Part shown: piece by piece, positions 16,171 to 23,806 of the stretch | How positions within the stretch are numbered: the first letter of the stretch is position 1 | Layout: each line of letters starts with the position of its first letter | Position numbers and translations under genes: made by a program | Notes under the pieces: model-generated | The model's input: only the letters and a program-made list of their open reading frames with translations | The model's database searches: none | What the model was told of the DNA's origin: nothing | IMG/VR virus record: IMGVR_UViG_3300003878_000004 | Span: 1-25,851 of that record | Reading direction: 5' to 3' (one strand) | Length of the DNA: 25,851 nt | DNA from: a virus

Positions 16171-18566
16171 TATACTCTCCTTCTTCCTCCTCTTGATTGA
16201 CCCACCCACTCAATCTCGTTAATAGAGATCGGCTTAGGACCAGAGGCTTCGATTGTTAGTTGTGACAAGTCTGACTGCTCCCCGTAGGGTATGTCAAATT
16301 CGCCGCTAGTGATTGATAAACGGGAGGGGTCATCCGGGTCTAAATTCAGGGCAACCTTCGCATTGCTTAGGCGGGTCTCCGCAGACCTGTAGCGAGAGGT
16401 ACGTACAGCAGTCATAGGACCGCTTTCATTAAAATGAACGATAAACCTAGAAACTACTAAACGTATAAACCGCATAACTCTCCCCTGCCCGTCTCTACGG
16501 AAAGGCATGGTAGGTTCAAAGATTTGTTTAATGTCCCGGCCTGCCCAAACATTTCGTCCGGGTGGTACTAGAAAAGAAGGAAGCCTATACACATATATGC
16601 CACCTTGTTCAAGGGGGGTCTCGTATAAAACAATCTCTCCCGGCTGTCGGCAGTTATCTCCCTGAATAATCACAGCATCTGCATAAGGAAGAAATACTTC
16701 CGAGAATACCTCCCCACTAGGGGCACGGTACCCAGAAGAAGCTGTGATGACGTTACTGTACTCGTCTAATATAATAGGGTAACCTACCGCAGGATTGTCC
16801 GGCAAGTCCAAGTCAAGTGTTGTCTGTCTATAACGCCCGTCTACGTATAGAAGTGCGCTGATCTGGTTGTCTTCAAAGAATAGATTAGAAATCTCTCCAG
16901 AAAGCTCCCAAGAAGACCAAGAAGATTGTAGCTTACGCTCACCGTCCCATAGATACTTGTAAACCCACACGGTGTTAGAACTGCCCGGATCGTCCGTACG
17001 TATAAGGGCTACGTCGAAGTTAGTTGATATTTGAATATCAGTAACCCGCCCCTTAATGTATTCTGGGATGGTTTCTGTGAGTGTAACCGCAGAGTTTGCA
17101 TCCACGGAGTTACTAGAGAAGAACTCTTTTATACCGGAGTATCCACCGATCTTAAACGGGAATAATACTGTCTTACCTGTACTAACGGGCCTAGCTCCAG
17201 AAGACATCTCAAAGGATGTAGTCTGTACCATAGACGCATTAGAGAAAGTCAGTGCGTCCCCTCCTGATATATGGAACTGATTGTCGTCTCCAAATACAAC
17301 AAGGTCCCTATCGAAAGGAACTAAGTACTGTAATGAAAATTCATCAGCGGCTGTAGATAAAATCTCAATAGGGTCCGTAGCCACCTCAGCTACAGCAGAC
17401 TTCTTAAAGAAATCGTCTGGCGCGTTGGTAGTGGACATATTAAGCAGCGGTCCCGCGATAAACACTAGGCGAGACTGGAACCCGTTCACATCCCGCAGGG
17501 CCTTACCTACGAAGCCGGGACGGGGATTTGTTTCCTCGTCGCCTACCCTGCGCGGTTGCCATTCGGCAGCACCTACTGTAAATGATCCATCGTCTTCCCG
17601 TGTAATAAGAAATGGCATGGTCAGGGGATCAAGTGCTACAGGCTCAGATGGATTATACCACTCTCGCCACAGCCCCTCGGAACCAAACCCGTCTCCCACT
17701 GTATCCTCCTCAGCAACCTCAAAGCGCATATAGAAGTCATCTTCCGACCCGTCAAGTCCAATCACTTGAACTAGGGTACCATGCGGCGCAAAGTTTGCCA
17801 ACTCTTCTGTAGATTTGGACACGTTAGTCTGGTATACAAGCGTGTCCCCTCCTGCCCCATCTTCGGTAGATACTCGTAAATCAGGTACCCCGTCTATCTT
17901 TATCACTGATCCGGAAGAAACTACGTTCATTCCTGCTGGCTTATTTGAGGCATTGTTTAGAGAGGACGCCAGCTGACTGGCAATCCAATCGGATGTTGTT
18001 CTGGATGCGTCTCCATCTTCTACACCGTCCGGTGCAGTGTATGTACCTGTGACTACAATACCGTCAGGTGTTTCCACATTAACGATATAGGTGTGACTAA
18101 AAAGCCCACCCAGAGAAGTTACTAGCGCCACATCCCTAACCACTAGGGCCTCTTCGGCAGAGGTATCCTCGACCATACCCACAACCTTGTCACGGTTAAG
18201 TAGGTAGATGGCTTCCGTTTCCTTATTGTCGTAAACGTACACCTCCATATCTTCACCTAAGTAGGCCAAGGCATCTGCACTAGCATTTACTACCTGCTGT
18301 TCACCAGCACTGTCTATGATATAGAGCTGCCCCGGCCTGTACCCGATCTGGTACACAACTCCGTCAACCTTAAACTTACGGAAAGAAAGTCCGTAGGGTA
18401 GAGTAGTAATGGAATTGCGTAGTAACGATCCGGGTCGGCTTGTTATACCCTTCACTGCGTGAGAGAGTAGGTTAATCTGCTTACCCACCTGCCCATCATT
18501 GCGTATGTGAGGGGGCTGTTGGCTAACGCCCTGTAGCATACTGCCTAGTGTGCTTGTGTCAGCCAT
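16170..18566 (-). CDS. Tail tubular protein B (T7 gp12-like nozzle)
   Basis: This 798-aa protein is almost exactly the length of T7 gp12 (794 aa). The N-terminus TLGSMLQGVSQQPPHIRNDG, then INLLSHAVKGITSRPGS, is the signature of this family. The remainder is beta-rich, as for the six-copy tail nozzle. The basic C-terminus SRGGRRRV directly encodes the Shine-Dalgarno of the next gene (AGGAGGAAGAAGGAGAG), and the stop codon overlaps its ATG. The start is ATG with GGAGG close upstream, 8 bases after tail tube A. Confidence 0.93.
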   Translation of the reverse strand: MADTSTLGSMLQGVSQQPPHIRNDGQVGKQINLLSHAVKGITSRPGSLLRNSITTLPYGLSFRKFKVDGVVYQIGYRPGQLYIIDSAGEQQVVNASADALAYLGEDMEVYVYDNKETEAIYLLNRDKVVGMVEDTSAEEALVVRDVALVTSLGGLFSHTYIVNVETPDGIVVTGTYTAPDGVEDGDASRTTSDWIASQLASSLNNASNKPAGMNVVSSGSVIKIDGVPDLRVSTEDGAGGDTLVYQTNVSKSTEELANFAPHGTLVQVIGLDGSEDDFYMRFEVAEEDTVGDGFGSEGLWREWYNPSEPVALDPLTMPFLITREDDGSFTVGAAEWQPRRVGDEETNPRPGFVGKALRDVNGFQSRLVFIAGPLLNMSTTNAPDDFFKKSAVAEVATDPIEILSTAADEFSLQYLVPFDRDLVVFGDDNQFHISGGDALTFSNASMVQTTSFEMSSGARPVSTGKTVLFPFKIGGYSGIKEFFSSNSVDANSAVTLTETIPEYIKGRVTDIQISTNFDVALIRTDDPGSSNTVWVYKYLWDGERKLQSSWSSWELSGEISNLFFEDNQISALLYVDGRYRQTTLDLDLPDNPAVGYPIILDEYSNVITASSGYRAPSGEVFSEVFLPYADAVIIQGDNCRQPGEIVLYETPLEQGGIYVYRLPSFLVPPGRNVWAGRDIKQIFEPTMPFRRDGQGRVMRFIRLVVSRFIVHFNESGPMTAVRTSRYRSAETRLSNAKVALNLDPDDPSRLSITSGEFDIPYGEQSDLSQLTIEASGPKPISINEIEWVGQSRGGRRRV

Positions 18567-18574
18567 ATGGCCTC

Positions 18575-19216
18575 CTAACTTGTGAAGTTTCCTTCGATCT
18601 GATTATTTATACGTGAAGAGTAGCCTGCTCCTATGTGCTGGTAACCAGCGGAGCGGGTTGTAAAGAAAGAACGGGCTGCACCAGAGGTGAACCAATTTAT
18701 ATCCATACGAGCGATGTTAACCGCATCCAGCTTTATACGAGCAGTGTACGCATCATTAGCGTAGGTCTGCAATTTAGTCGCGCCGCCATCCTCGTCTAAG
18801 TAAAAAGAGTATCTTGCAGAGGCTCTAATGAACTTAATAGCCTCCCTAGGCATATCAGAAAGAGGAACCTCGTGATGGATGTAGCACTGTACCGCAGAAC
18901 CTATAGTGTAAGTGTTGTTGTTTAAGTCAAACAAGTATCGGTCACGCACTACTAGGCCTTTACGCCCGTCAGTAGGATCACAGGACAATGCTGTACTTGG
19001 CACAACGATCCTACCCTGCTCGTCGGGGAACAGGGTAGTAGTCGCGTTGTTGAACCATAGAGGCATAGAGTTAAACTCTTCCAGAACCTCTTCCAGAACC
19101 TCGTTAGCGGTTATATAATCGGGATGGGATGTATCTTCCCCACTTAGGCTTGAAGTGCCTATAGTACGGAGCATACTGTTTATCAGACTTAACCTGATAT
19201 TACTTGAAATACTCAT
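18575..19216 (-). CDS. Tail tubular protein A (T7 gp11-like adaptor)
   Basis: This 213-aa protein lies between capsid and gp12, with length near T7 gp11 (196 aa). LSLINSMLRTIGTSSLSG near the N-terminus and EVLEEVLEEFNSMPLWFN, then REAIKFIRASARYSFYLDE, are typical of the helical core of these adaptor proteins. It would form the ring linking portal and nozzle. The ATG at 19216 has AAAGGAGA five bases upstream. The frame stays open to 19264, but that upstream start is adjacent to the terminator hairpin and lacks a ribosome site, so it was not used. It is the first gene after the capsid terminator. Confidence 0.92.
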   Translation of the reverse strand: MSISSNIRLSLINSMLRTIGTSSLSGEDTSHPDYITANEVLEEVLEEFNSMPLWFNNATTTLFPDEQGRIVVPSTALSCDPTDGRKGLVVRDRYLFDLNNNTYTIGSAVQCYIHHEVPLSDMPREAIKFIRASARYSFYLDEDGGATKLQTYANDAYTARIKLDAVNIARMDINWFTSGAARSFFTTRSAGYQHIGAGYSSRINNQIEGNFTS

Positions 19217-19284
19217 GTAGTCTCCTTTGTTATGGTAACCCACCCCGCCCGGAGAGCTAGGCATATGGGATGGGTTAGCAAAAC

Positions 19285-19317
19285 AAAAAAAAAAGCCCCA
19301 CTCCGAAGAGCAGGGCT
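19285..19317 (-). terminator. Rho-independent terminator after capsid gene
   Basis: On the minus strand AGCCCTGCTC (19317-19308), loop TTCG, then GAGTGGGGCT (19303-19294) give an uninterrupted 10-pair stem with two G-U pairs and a stable UUCG tetraloop. The transcript then continues into a U-run covering 19294-19285. It starts 7 bases after the capsid stop codon. T7 has its T-phi terminator for T7 RNA polymerase at the same place between genes 10 and 11. Confidence 0.93.
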
Positions 19318-19324
19318 ATGTATA

Positions 19325-20305
19325 TTAGTCGAACGAGCGAACAGCAGCCGCACAATCAGCGCGGTCGAAGTTAACGCCGAAGGCAAGATAGCTGTCGATA
19401 AACCACTGCAGCTCTTTATCGTCGTAATAGACTTTAGAGGTAAGCGGGATGGTCTCGGCAGCAAACAGAGCCTTAGGGTGAAGGATAAGCGCTTTTGTAC
19501 GTGCCTCGGCTGCACCTACATTGTAGAAGTTACCGTTCTTGGCATCAGACATTACATGATCTGTGATGACCTGATTAACAAGGCGTGTAGTCTTCTGAAT
19601 AGGAACACCCTTGATAGTCTTAATGGTACCGTCAGCATAATCGCCGTTAGCCATAGAGAAGTCTCGCGAAACCAACTTATCGTTGTTCAACAGAACATCT
19701 TCGTAAGTAGGACGGACAAAGACAACACATTCGTCTGTGTCGATGTCTTGCTCTTGCATCTGAGTGATCTGTGCAGCGATGGCTGTATAGAACTTTTCAG
19801 GGTCTTGCTCGTCGCCAGAAACAGCGAGTGTAGACGTAGAGCCTGCACCGAAAGCGCCATTGTATGAAGAGCCTCCAGCTGCTGTCGGAGCAACTGTCTG
19901 AGCAGCGCCACGTACACCAGCGATAAGATGGGCTTGGTCAAAGAGCTTACCTAGCTCTTTACCGTGGTCTTTACCAAGCTCGTTACGAGCGTTGAAGTCA
20001 GTCTGGAACTCGTTCAAAAGGTCCCGGTTATCACGGGCCAATGAAATACTATCCACGGTGACCGCTGTACGACCAAAGTTAGTAGCGGCAGCGTCTGGAC
20101 GGACACCTGCAGTTACTTTCTTGATCTGTGTACGACCAACGCGGCGCTTAATTTTTGTATCAGTACCGGATAGATGGTCGATAGTAACAAAGCGGCGGAT
20201 AATGGATGATTTTGTGAACTGACTGTCCACAGCACCGGAGTACTCCTCGATCATCTCGGAGTTTACCTGTGCGGAGAGGTGAGAACTATCTGTTGGCAAT
20301 GCCAT
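19325..20305 (-). CDS. Major capsid protein (T7 gp10-like)
   Basis: This 326-aa protein follows scaffold and precedes gp11, near the length of T7 gp10A (345 aa). The N-terminal arm (LSAQVNSEMIEEYSGAVDSQ), a basic strand region (TDTKIKRRVGRTQIKK), a long helix (LARDNRDLLNEFQTDFNARN), and the C-terminal VPIQKTTRLVNQ followed by APYQ-free strands are consistent with the HK97 fold in T7-group coats. No slippery frameshift site for a gp10B-like extension was noticed. The leader before the ATG reads AAGGAATATACATATC, strikingly like the T7 gene 10 leader. A strong terminator follows directly. Confidence 0.93.
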   Translation of the reverse strand: MALPTDSSHLSAQVNSEMIEEYSGAVDSQFTKSSIIRRFVTIDHLSGTDTKIKRRVGRTQIKKVTAGVRPDAAATNFGRTAVTVDSISLARDNRDLLNEFQTDFNARNELGKDHGKELGKLFDQAHLIAGVRGAAQTVAPTAAGGSSYNGAFGAGSTSTLAVSGDEQDPEKFYTAIAAQITQMQEQDIDTDECVVFVRPTYEDVLLNNDKLVSRDFSMANGDYADGTIKTIKGVPIQKTTRLVNQVITDHVMSDAKNGNFYNVGAAEARTKALILHPKALFAAETIPLTSKVYYDDKELQWFIDSYLAFGVNFDRADCAAAVRSFD

Positions 20306-20321
20306 GATATGTATATTCCTT
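20306..20321 (-). promoter_or_regulatory. Capsid translation start region, T7 gene 10-like
   Basis: The minus strand before the capsid ATG reads AAGGAATATACATATC. The T7 gene 10 leader is AAGGAGATATACAT ending at its ATG, so both share AAGGA plus ATATACATAT. The Shine-Dalgarno AAGGA lies 11 bases before the start, longer than for neighbouring genes. It sets the start and may give high translation of this abundant protein. A short GGGA/TCCC hairpin lies just upstream at 20335-20346. Confidence 0.6.
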
Positions 20322-20358
20322 GTATTATATTTGTGGGAGTATTCCCGTTAGTTTAGGC

Positions 20359-21177
20359 TTAAATGCCTTTAGCACGACCACGGGCACGAGCAGCCTTAAT
20401 TGGCTTTTCATCTGCCCCTGTTCGTTTAGCGACAACTAGACGAGCATAGTACTCTTTTGCTGTAATCGCTTCGGACGAGGAACTTGTATCGACATCTGCG
20501 ACGATAGTGGGGGTATCCGTAATTTCTGTGTTGCTACTGTCAGCATTGTATTTAGCCAGCAATTCACTCGCGGCGTAGCGGGCTGTTGGACCGCCCTTAC
20601 TGATAAGGTCATTGTATCCAGCCATATCGCTATCAGATACATTATCTTCGGCCCAAGAACGAATTGTAGTCCAGTTCTGTTCACCGCCAGCTGCTTCAAA
20701 CACTGCTTTAGAGATGGCGGAGTTTTTTTCAGCAACCTCTGCAGCATATGTTTTGGAGCCGGAAACGATAATAGTAGCAGCAGACTTACCTACCTTGGCC
20801 TCTAGGGCGGGGAGATCAATCAAGCTCATATCGTTTTTCTGTACAGCTTCAAACAAGAGCGCCTTGGCCTCGTCTGGAGTTGCACCTGCGTCCTGCATTA
20901 GCTTTAGAACGCTATTACCGACTTCACTGCCCGTGTCTCCGTAAGCCTCTGTGTCCAAAGGAGTTTCAGAGGTGTCTTTACCCTCTTCTTCTTCCCCTTC
21001 CGGATCGGCTTTAGGTAGGTCTTTGCTCTTCTCTGCTGCAGTTTTAGCGGCCTCTAAAGCCGCCTCTTTGGCAGCAAGTGCCTCAGCCTCTTTACTAGCT
21101 TGCTCATTAGCTGCTAAGTCAGCGGCTTTCTTTTCCTCGGTAGACTTATCGTCGTGAGGATTACTTTCATCAGACAT
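20359..21177 (-). CDS. Capsid scaffolding protein (T7 gp9-like)
   Basis: This 272-aa protein lies between portal and capsid, near the T7 gp9 length (307 aa). The first 80 residues are extremely rich in Ala, Glu, Lys and Asp (for example EEKKAADLAANEQASKEAEA and DPEGEEEEGKDTSE), so probably extended helix or disordered. The centre is helical and acidic. The C-terminus turns basic (VAKRTGADEKPIKAARARGRAKGI), as expected for the coat-binding helix of scaffolding proteins. It would guide procapsid assembly and then leave. The start is ATG with GGAGA upstream. Confidence 0.9.
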   Translation of the reverse strand: MSDESNPHDDKSTEEKKAADLAANEQASKEAEALAAKEAALEAAKTAAEKSKDLPKADPEGEEEEGKDTSETPLDTEAYGDTGSEVGNSVLKLMQDAGATPDEAKALLFEAVQKNDMSLIDLPALEAKVGKSAATIIVSGSKTYAAEVAEKNSAISKAVFEAAGGEQNWTTIRSWAEDNVSDSDMAGYNDLISKGGPTARYAASELLAKYNADSSNTEITDTPTIVADVDTSSSSEAITAKEYYARLVVAKRTGADEKPIKAARARGRAKGI

Positions 21178-21187
21178 AGTTGCTCTC

Positions 21188-22753
21188 CTATTGCTGTCTG
21201 TCTATTTCTGCTTTACCAGCATGTTCGGCCACCTTGGCCCCGGTATTAATCTCAGCCTCTCTGCCTGCCTGTGCAAGTGCCCGCTGTTCATTTGCCTGCA
21301 TCTCTTCTGGAGTATTCAAGAAGTCGATAAGGGCAACGCCTCTGTTAGTGAAGAGGAATTTTGCCGTGCGTAGTGGATTAAATACACCACGGAGTTCGTC
21401 TGGGACGTTCTCAAGCAATTGTAGGTCACTAATGGCAAGACGTAGGTTGTCAATCTGACCTTCCCTACTTAGGCTCTCTAGTCCGGTAGTTACGAGTACT
21501 TCAAAGTCTTTACCTAGAAGTGCCCCGACATCCATACTGGATAGAGAATAGTCTGCCTCTTTCTGTTGCCATGCTAAAGCAAGCTGTGAATACAGGCCCC
21601 CAAAAGCACTTTCAAGCTCCCGTGCCACCATTCGTACTTCCTCTGCAGTAACGCGCTCGGCGTCTCTTACAGCGGACATTAAGAATACAGATGACAAGTC
21701 GTTTTCCCATTTGCTAAGAATACCTGCAATGGTCTCCAAGTCTCCTCGGATACCGACCTCTGGGACGGTGATGTCTTCTCCGTTACCGGAAAAATATGCA
21801 CCTCTTGGCGAGTTGTTTAACTCCCTGAGCTGTAGCCCTAGGGGAGACCCCGGCTTAACAAAGAACTTAATATCTGCTGCAATAGCAATCAAGTCTGTCA
21901 AGGCCTCGGTTGTAACGTCAATCTTATGAAAGGTTGTGGAGTTGTCTTCGACAAGCCCGGTAGCGTAGTGAAAGCCCGAAGGCAAATTCCATACGAGCGG
22001 CAGTAAATCGAAGTCCTTGGCTGCGAACTTCTTTTGCCTCCCCATTGGGACACCCTCTACCTCTTGTCTAAACACCCATCTACCGTCAGATGCTAGGCGA
22101 TAATGAGAAAGTAATTCCAATTTATCGGTAGGCCGTACTTTAGGATGAATTGCTTTAATCACTTCCTGTTGTGCAGGAGTGAAAGTACACAGCTTCTTCT
22201 TATCGTACGTGACTGCCTCAATCGGGTTACCTTCAATATCTCTCCGGATACCATAACGGTCAATAGGGTACAGCACTCGCTTGCCTGATGGCATCCTGCG
22301 AAGCAGTACGTTACCTGTGATAATTAAGTGCTTACACGCCTCAATAGCCACGGGCCTATATTCTACTAGTCGCAAATTGCGAATAGCTTCTTGCTCGATC
22401 TTAGACGTAGCGTCTCTGATCTGATCTTTGATAATTGCGGCGTTTTCTTCGCCGTTTTCTTGCTCTAATGCACGTTGTGTCTCTGGTGTAGGCGCTACCG
22501 TAAAGAAGGGCCTACTTAGGGGGAACAGTACGTCTACGATCCGGTTGGCTAGATGGTTTACCCACTTAGCGCCCATCATAACAGAGCCTTTAGTCTGCTC
22601 TTGATTACTCTGGTACTCTTCCCGATCAACTCGCAGTATTCCTGCGAGGGTCCATCGTGCGTACGCTTCACTGCGCTCGATTAGGTCACCCTTCTCTTGC
22701 TCCATTTCGGCCCACACGGCACCAATAATCCCCTTAGGGTTTGTAACGGTCAT
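21188..22753 (-). CDS. Portal protein, head-tail connector (T7 gp8-like)
   Basis: This 521-aa protein is close to T7 gp8 (536 aa) in length. Near the N-terminus SEAYARWTLAGIL and later GAKWVNHLANRIVDVLFPLSRPFF are typical of the T7-group connector. Other features are MPSGKRVLYPIDRYGIRRD in the middle and SAVRDAERVTAEEVRMVARELESAFGG, the conserved helix near the channel. The C-terminal region (EEMQANEQRALAQAGREAEI) is charged and helical, suitable for the crown or barrel. Twelve copies would form the DNA entry vertex. The ATG overlaps the stop of the upstream gene (TAATG), implying coupled translation. Confidence 0.95.
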   Translation of the reverse strand: MTVTNPKGIIGAVWAEMEQEKGDLIERSEAYARWTLAGILRVDREEYQSNQEQTKGSVMMGAKWVNHLANRIVDVLFPLSRPFFTVAPTPETQRALEQENGEENAAIIKDQIRDATSKIEQEAIRNLRLVEYRPVAIEACKHLIITGNVLLRRMPSGKRVLYPIDRYGIRRDIEGNPIEAVTYDKKKLCTFTPAQQEVIKAIHPKVRPTDKLELLSHYRLASDGRWVFRQEVEGVPMGRQKKFAAKDFDLLPLVWNLPSGFHYATGLVEDNSTTFHKIDVTTEALTDLIAIAADIKFFVKPGSPLGLQLRELNNSPRGAYFSGNGEDITVPEVGIRGDLETIAGILSKWENDLSSVFLMSAVRDAERVTAEEVRMVARELESAFGGLYSQLALAWQQKEADYSLSSMDVGALLGKDFEVLVTTGLESLSREGQIDNLRLAISDLQLLENVPDELRGVFNPLRTAKFLFTNRGVALIDFLNTPEEMQANEQRALAQAGREAEINTGAKVAEHAGKAEIDRQQ

Positions 22754-23028
22754 TAGAAGAACCTCCCAGTACTTCCAGTACCTAGGCCACCAATACCCCC
22801 AAACACCCCACTGGATGCCTTAGGAGCCGCTTTCTTAGCTTTGCGGCGCAAGGAGACTTCATCTCCAGTAGCTGCGCCAAATACTATGTCCGCGCCGGGG
22901 TCCGCTCTAGCTTCATTTAGGGCGGAGGCTTCTTTAGCCTGTGTTTCTGCCTTTTCATTGGCAGCTTCCTGTGCTTTACGTGTCTTCTTGGCTTCTGATC
23001 TTGCAAGAAGCCCTGTAATAACTGACAA
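22753..23028 (-). CDS. Small tail assembly-like protein (gp7.3 position)
   Basis: This 91-aa protein precedes the portal gene, where T7 has gene 7.3, which encodes a small virion and tail assembly protein (99 aa). The layout is similar: a Lys/Ala-rich charged N-terminal half (ARSEAKKTRKAQEAANEK), a basic patch (LRRKAKKAAPKA), and a glycine-rich C-terminus (SSGVFGGIGGLGTGSTGRFF). Sequence identity to T7 could not be judged, so the link rests on composition and place. The start is TTG at 23028, with GGGAG six bases before. No ATG is available in frame at a suitable site. The TTG lies just after the acetyltransferase stop. Confidence 0.75.
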   Translation of the reverse strand: MSVITGLLARSEAKKTRKAQEAANEKAETQAKEASALNEARADPGADIVFGAATGDEVSLRRKAKKAAPKASSGVFGGIGGLGTGSTGRFF

Positions 23029-23029
23029 G

Positions 23030-23452
23030 TTATTCTCCCATTTCTAAGGTATGTGTATGCTCTGTCGTAGAGAAGCCCATTCTATTCAGAAGAGATGTTG
23101 TTCTCTCTGAGCTAGTGGACAGGGTACTCATAACAACGGCATCTACCTTGAGTTCACGGCCCGCCTGTATAAACTTGTGTAGCAGTGCTACACCAGTCAT
23201 ACTTCGGTCCTCGGCGTACCAGCCTATCTCTAGGAGGAGGGTGCGATCTCTAAACGGGTCCTCGTAGACTGCGCCTACGATTGCCCCGGTATCGGCACAA
23301 AACACTACTCCATCTTCTATTAACTGACGGAGGCTGGTTCGGGCCTTGTCGGGGTTTAGAGGCACATCCATGTATTTGTCGTTAAATACATGGGCTATGT
23401 CTAATATATGCTCTAAGTCTTCTGCTTCCGCCCTTTTTACTTTGTATACCAT
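23030..23452 (-). CDS. GNAT-family N-acetyltransferase
   Basis: This 140-aa protein has the GNAT layout. An N-terminal strand-helix (VKRAEAEDLEHILDIAHVFN) is followed by VVFCADTGAIVGAVYE, then TLLLEIGWYAEDRSMTGVALLHKFIQ at about 71-96 as motif A. There, the usual Q/R-x-x-G-x-G/A acetyl-CoA loop is weakly conserved. LLNRMGFSTTEHTHTLE at 121-137 is the typical final strand region. It would transfer an acyl group from acetyl-CoA to an unknown phage or host target. The start (ATG) overlaps the preceding small gene by 16 bases, and the stop abuts the next TTG start. GNAT genes occur upstream of the portal in several T7-like phages. Confidence 0.8.
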   Translation of the reverse strand: MVYKVKRAEAEDLEHILDIAHVFNDKYMDVPLNPDKARTSLRQLIEDGVVFCADTGAIVGAVYEDPFRDRTLLLEIGWYAEDRSMTGVALLHKFIQAGRELKVDAVVMSTLSTSSERTTSLLNRMGFSTTEHTHTLEMGE

Positions 23453-23634
23453 GGATATGGTCCTAACAAAGTCTCTAAGTACGTACGCATCTCCGCCTTC
23501 TGATACTCCTTGCCTATACCGAACTCACCGTCTCCCTTACTTAAGGTAAGAGGTCTTGTCAAGTCCGTAAGTGCTTTTCGTACAGTAGCGGATACATGTC
23601 TGTCGCCTAACGGCTTATTGGTTATCCCGCTCAT
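23437..23634 (-). CDS. Small protein of unknown function (65 aa)
   Basis: This 65-aa protein is basic and probably soluble, with a Thr/Arg/Lys-rich helix (HVSATVRKALTDLTRPLTL) and a C-terminus rich in aromatic residues (YLETLLGPYPWYTK). No family is recognised. The ATG has AGGAG upstream, but that Shine-Dalgarno lies in a small palindrome GGAG-ATTT-CTCC, which could hide it until a ribosome from the upstream gene passes. It overlaps its upstream neighbour by 20 bases and its downstream neighbour by 16, so the three small genes are tightly linked in translation. Confidence 0.65.
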   Translation of the reverse strand: MSGITNKPLGDRHVSATVRKALTDLTRPLTLSKGDGEFGIGKEYQKAEMRTYLETLLGPYPWYTK

Positions 23635-23782
23635 TGGAGAAATCTCCTATTGGATTTGTTATCTCTTGTATTAACTCCTCCCCAAGTATCTCTACGATCT
23701 CGGCAGGGATGTCGGTTCCTAGGGCGGTATACTGTATTGCTAGGAGAACCAAGTCGTCTTGGCTCAAATCTGAGTAAGACAC
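23615..23782 (-). CDS. Small acidic protein with GTG start (55 aa)
   Basis: This 55-aa gene starts with GTG at 23782. The Shine-Dalgarno AAGGAG lies six bases before it, and the phage promoter start lies 28 bases upstream, so this is the first gene of the promoter's transcript. The protein is acidic and likely helical: SYSDLSQDDLVLLAIQYTAL, then IPAEIVEILGEELIQEI, with amphipathic spacing and no membrane segment. It ends NERDNQ and TAA at 23615. No family is recognised. An early small acidic helical protein could be a binding or inhibitor protein, but nothing supports a specific target. Confidence 0.7.
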   Translation of the reverse strand: MSYSDLSQDDLVLLAIQYTALGTDIPAEIVEILGEELIQEITNPIGDFSNERDNQ

Positions 23783-23806
23783 ACGGCTCTCCTTAAAATG
23801 CTTATA

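Noticed and set aside
16171-16209. Upstream start extension of the gp14-like gene
   Set aside because: AAGGAGA and a TAATG junction support 16170, and the family does not need the extra basic residues.
18895-18912. CACTATAG core on the minus strand inside the gp11-like gene
   Set aside because: Only the eight-base core matches; upstream bases (TTA, ACTT) do not fit the 23-bp motif.
19217-19264. Upstream start extension of the gp11-like gene
   Set aside because: The extra 16 residues lack a ribosome site, and an ideal Shine-Dalgarno precedes 19216.
19232-19867. 211-codon open frame on the plus strand
   Set aside because: Antisense to the capsid gene and crossing the terminator; its content is explained by the opposite-strand gene.
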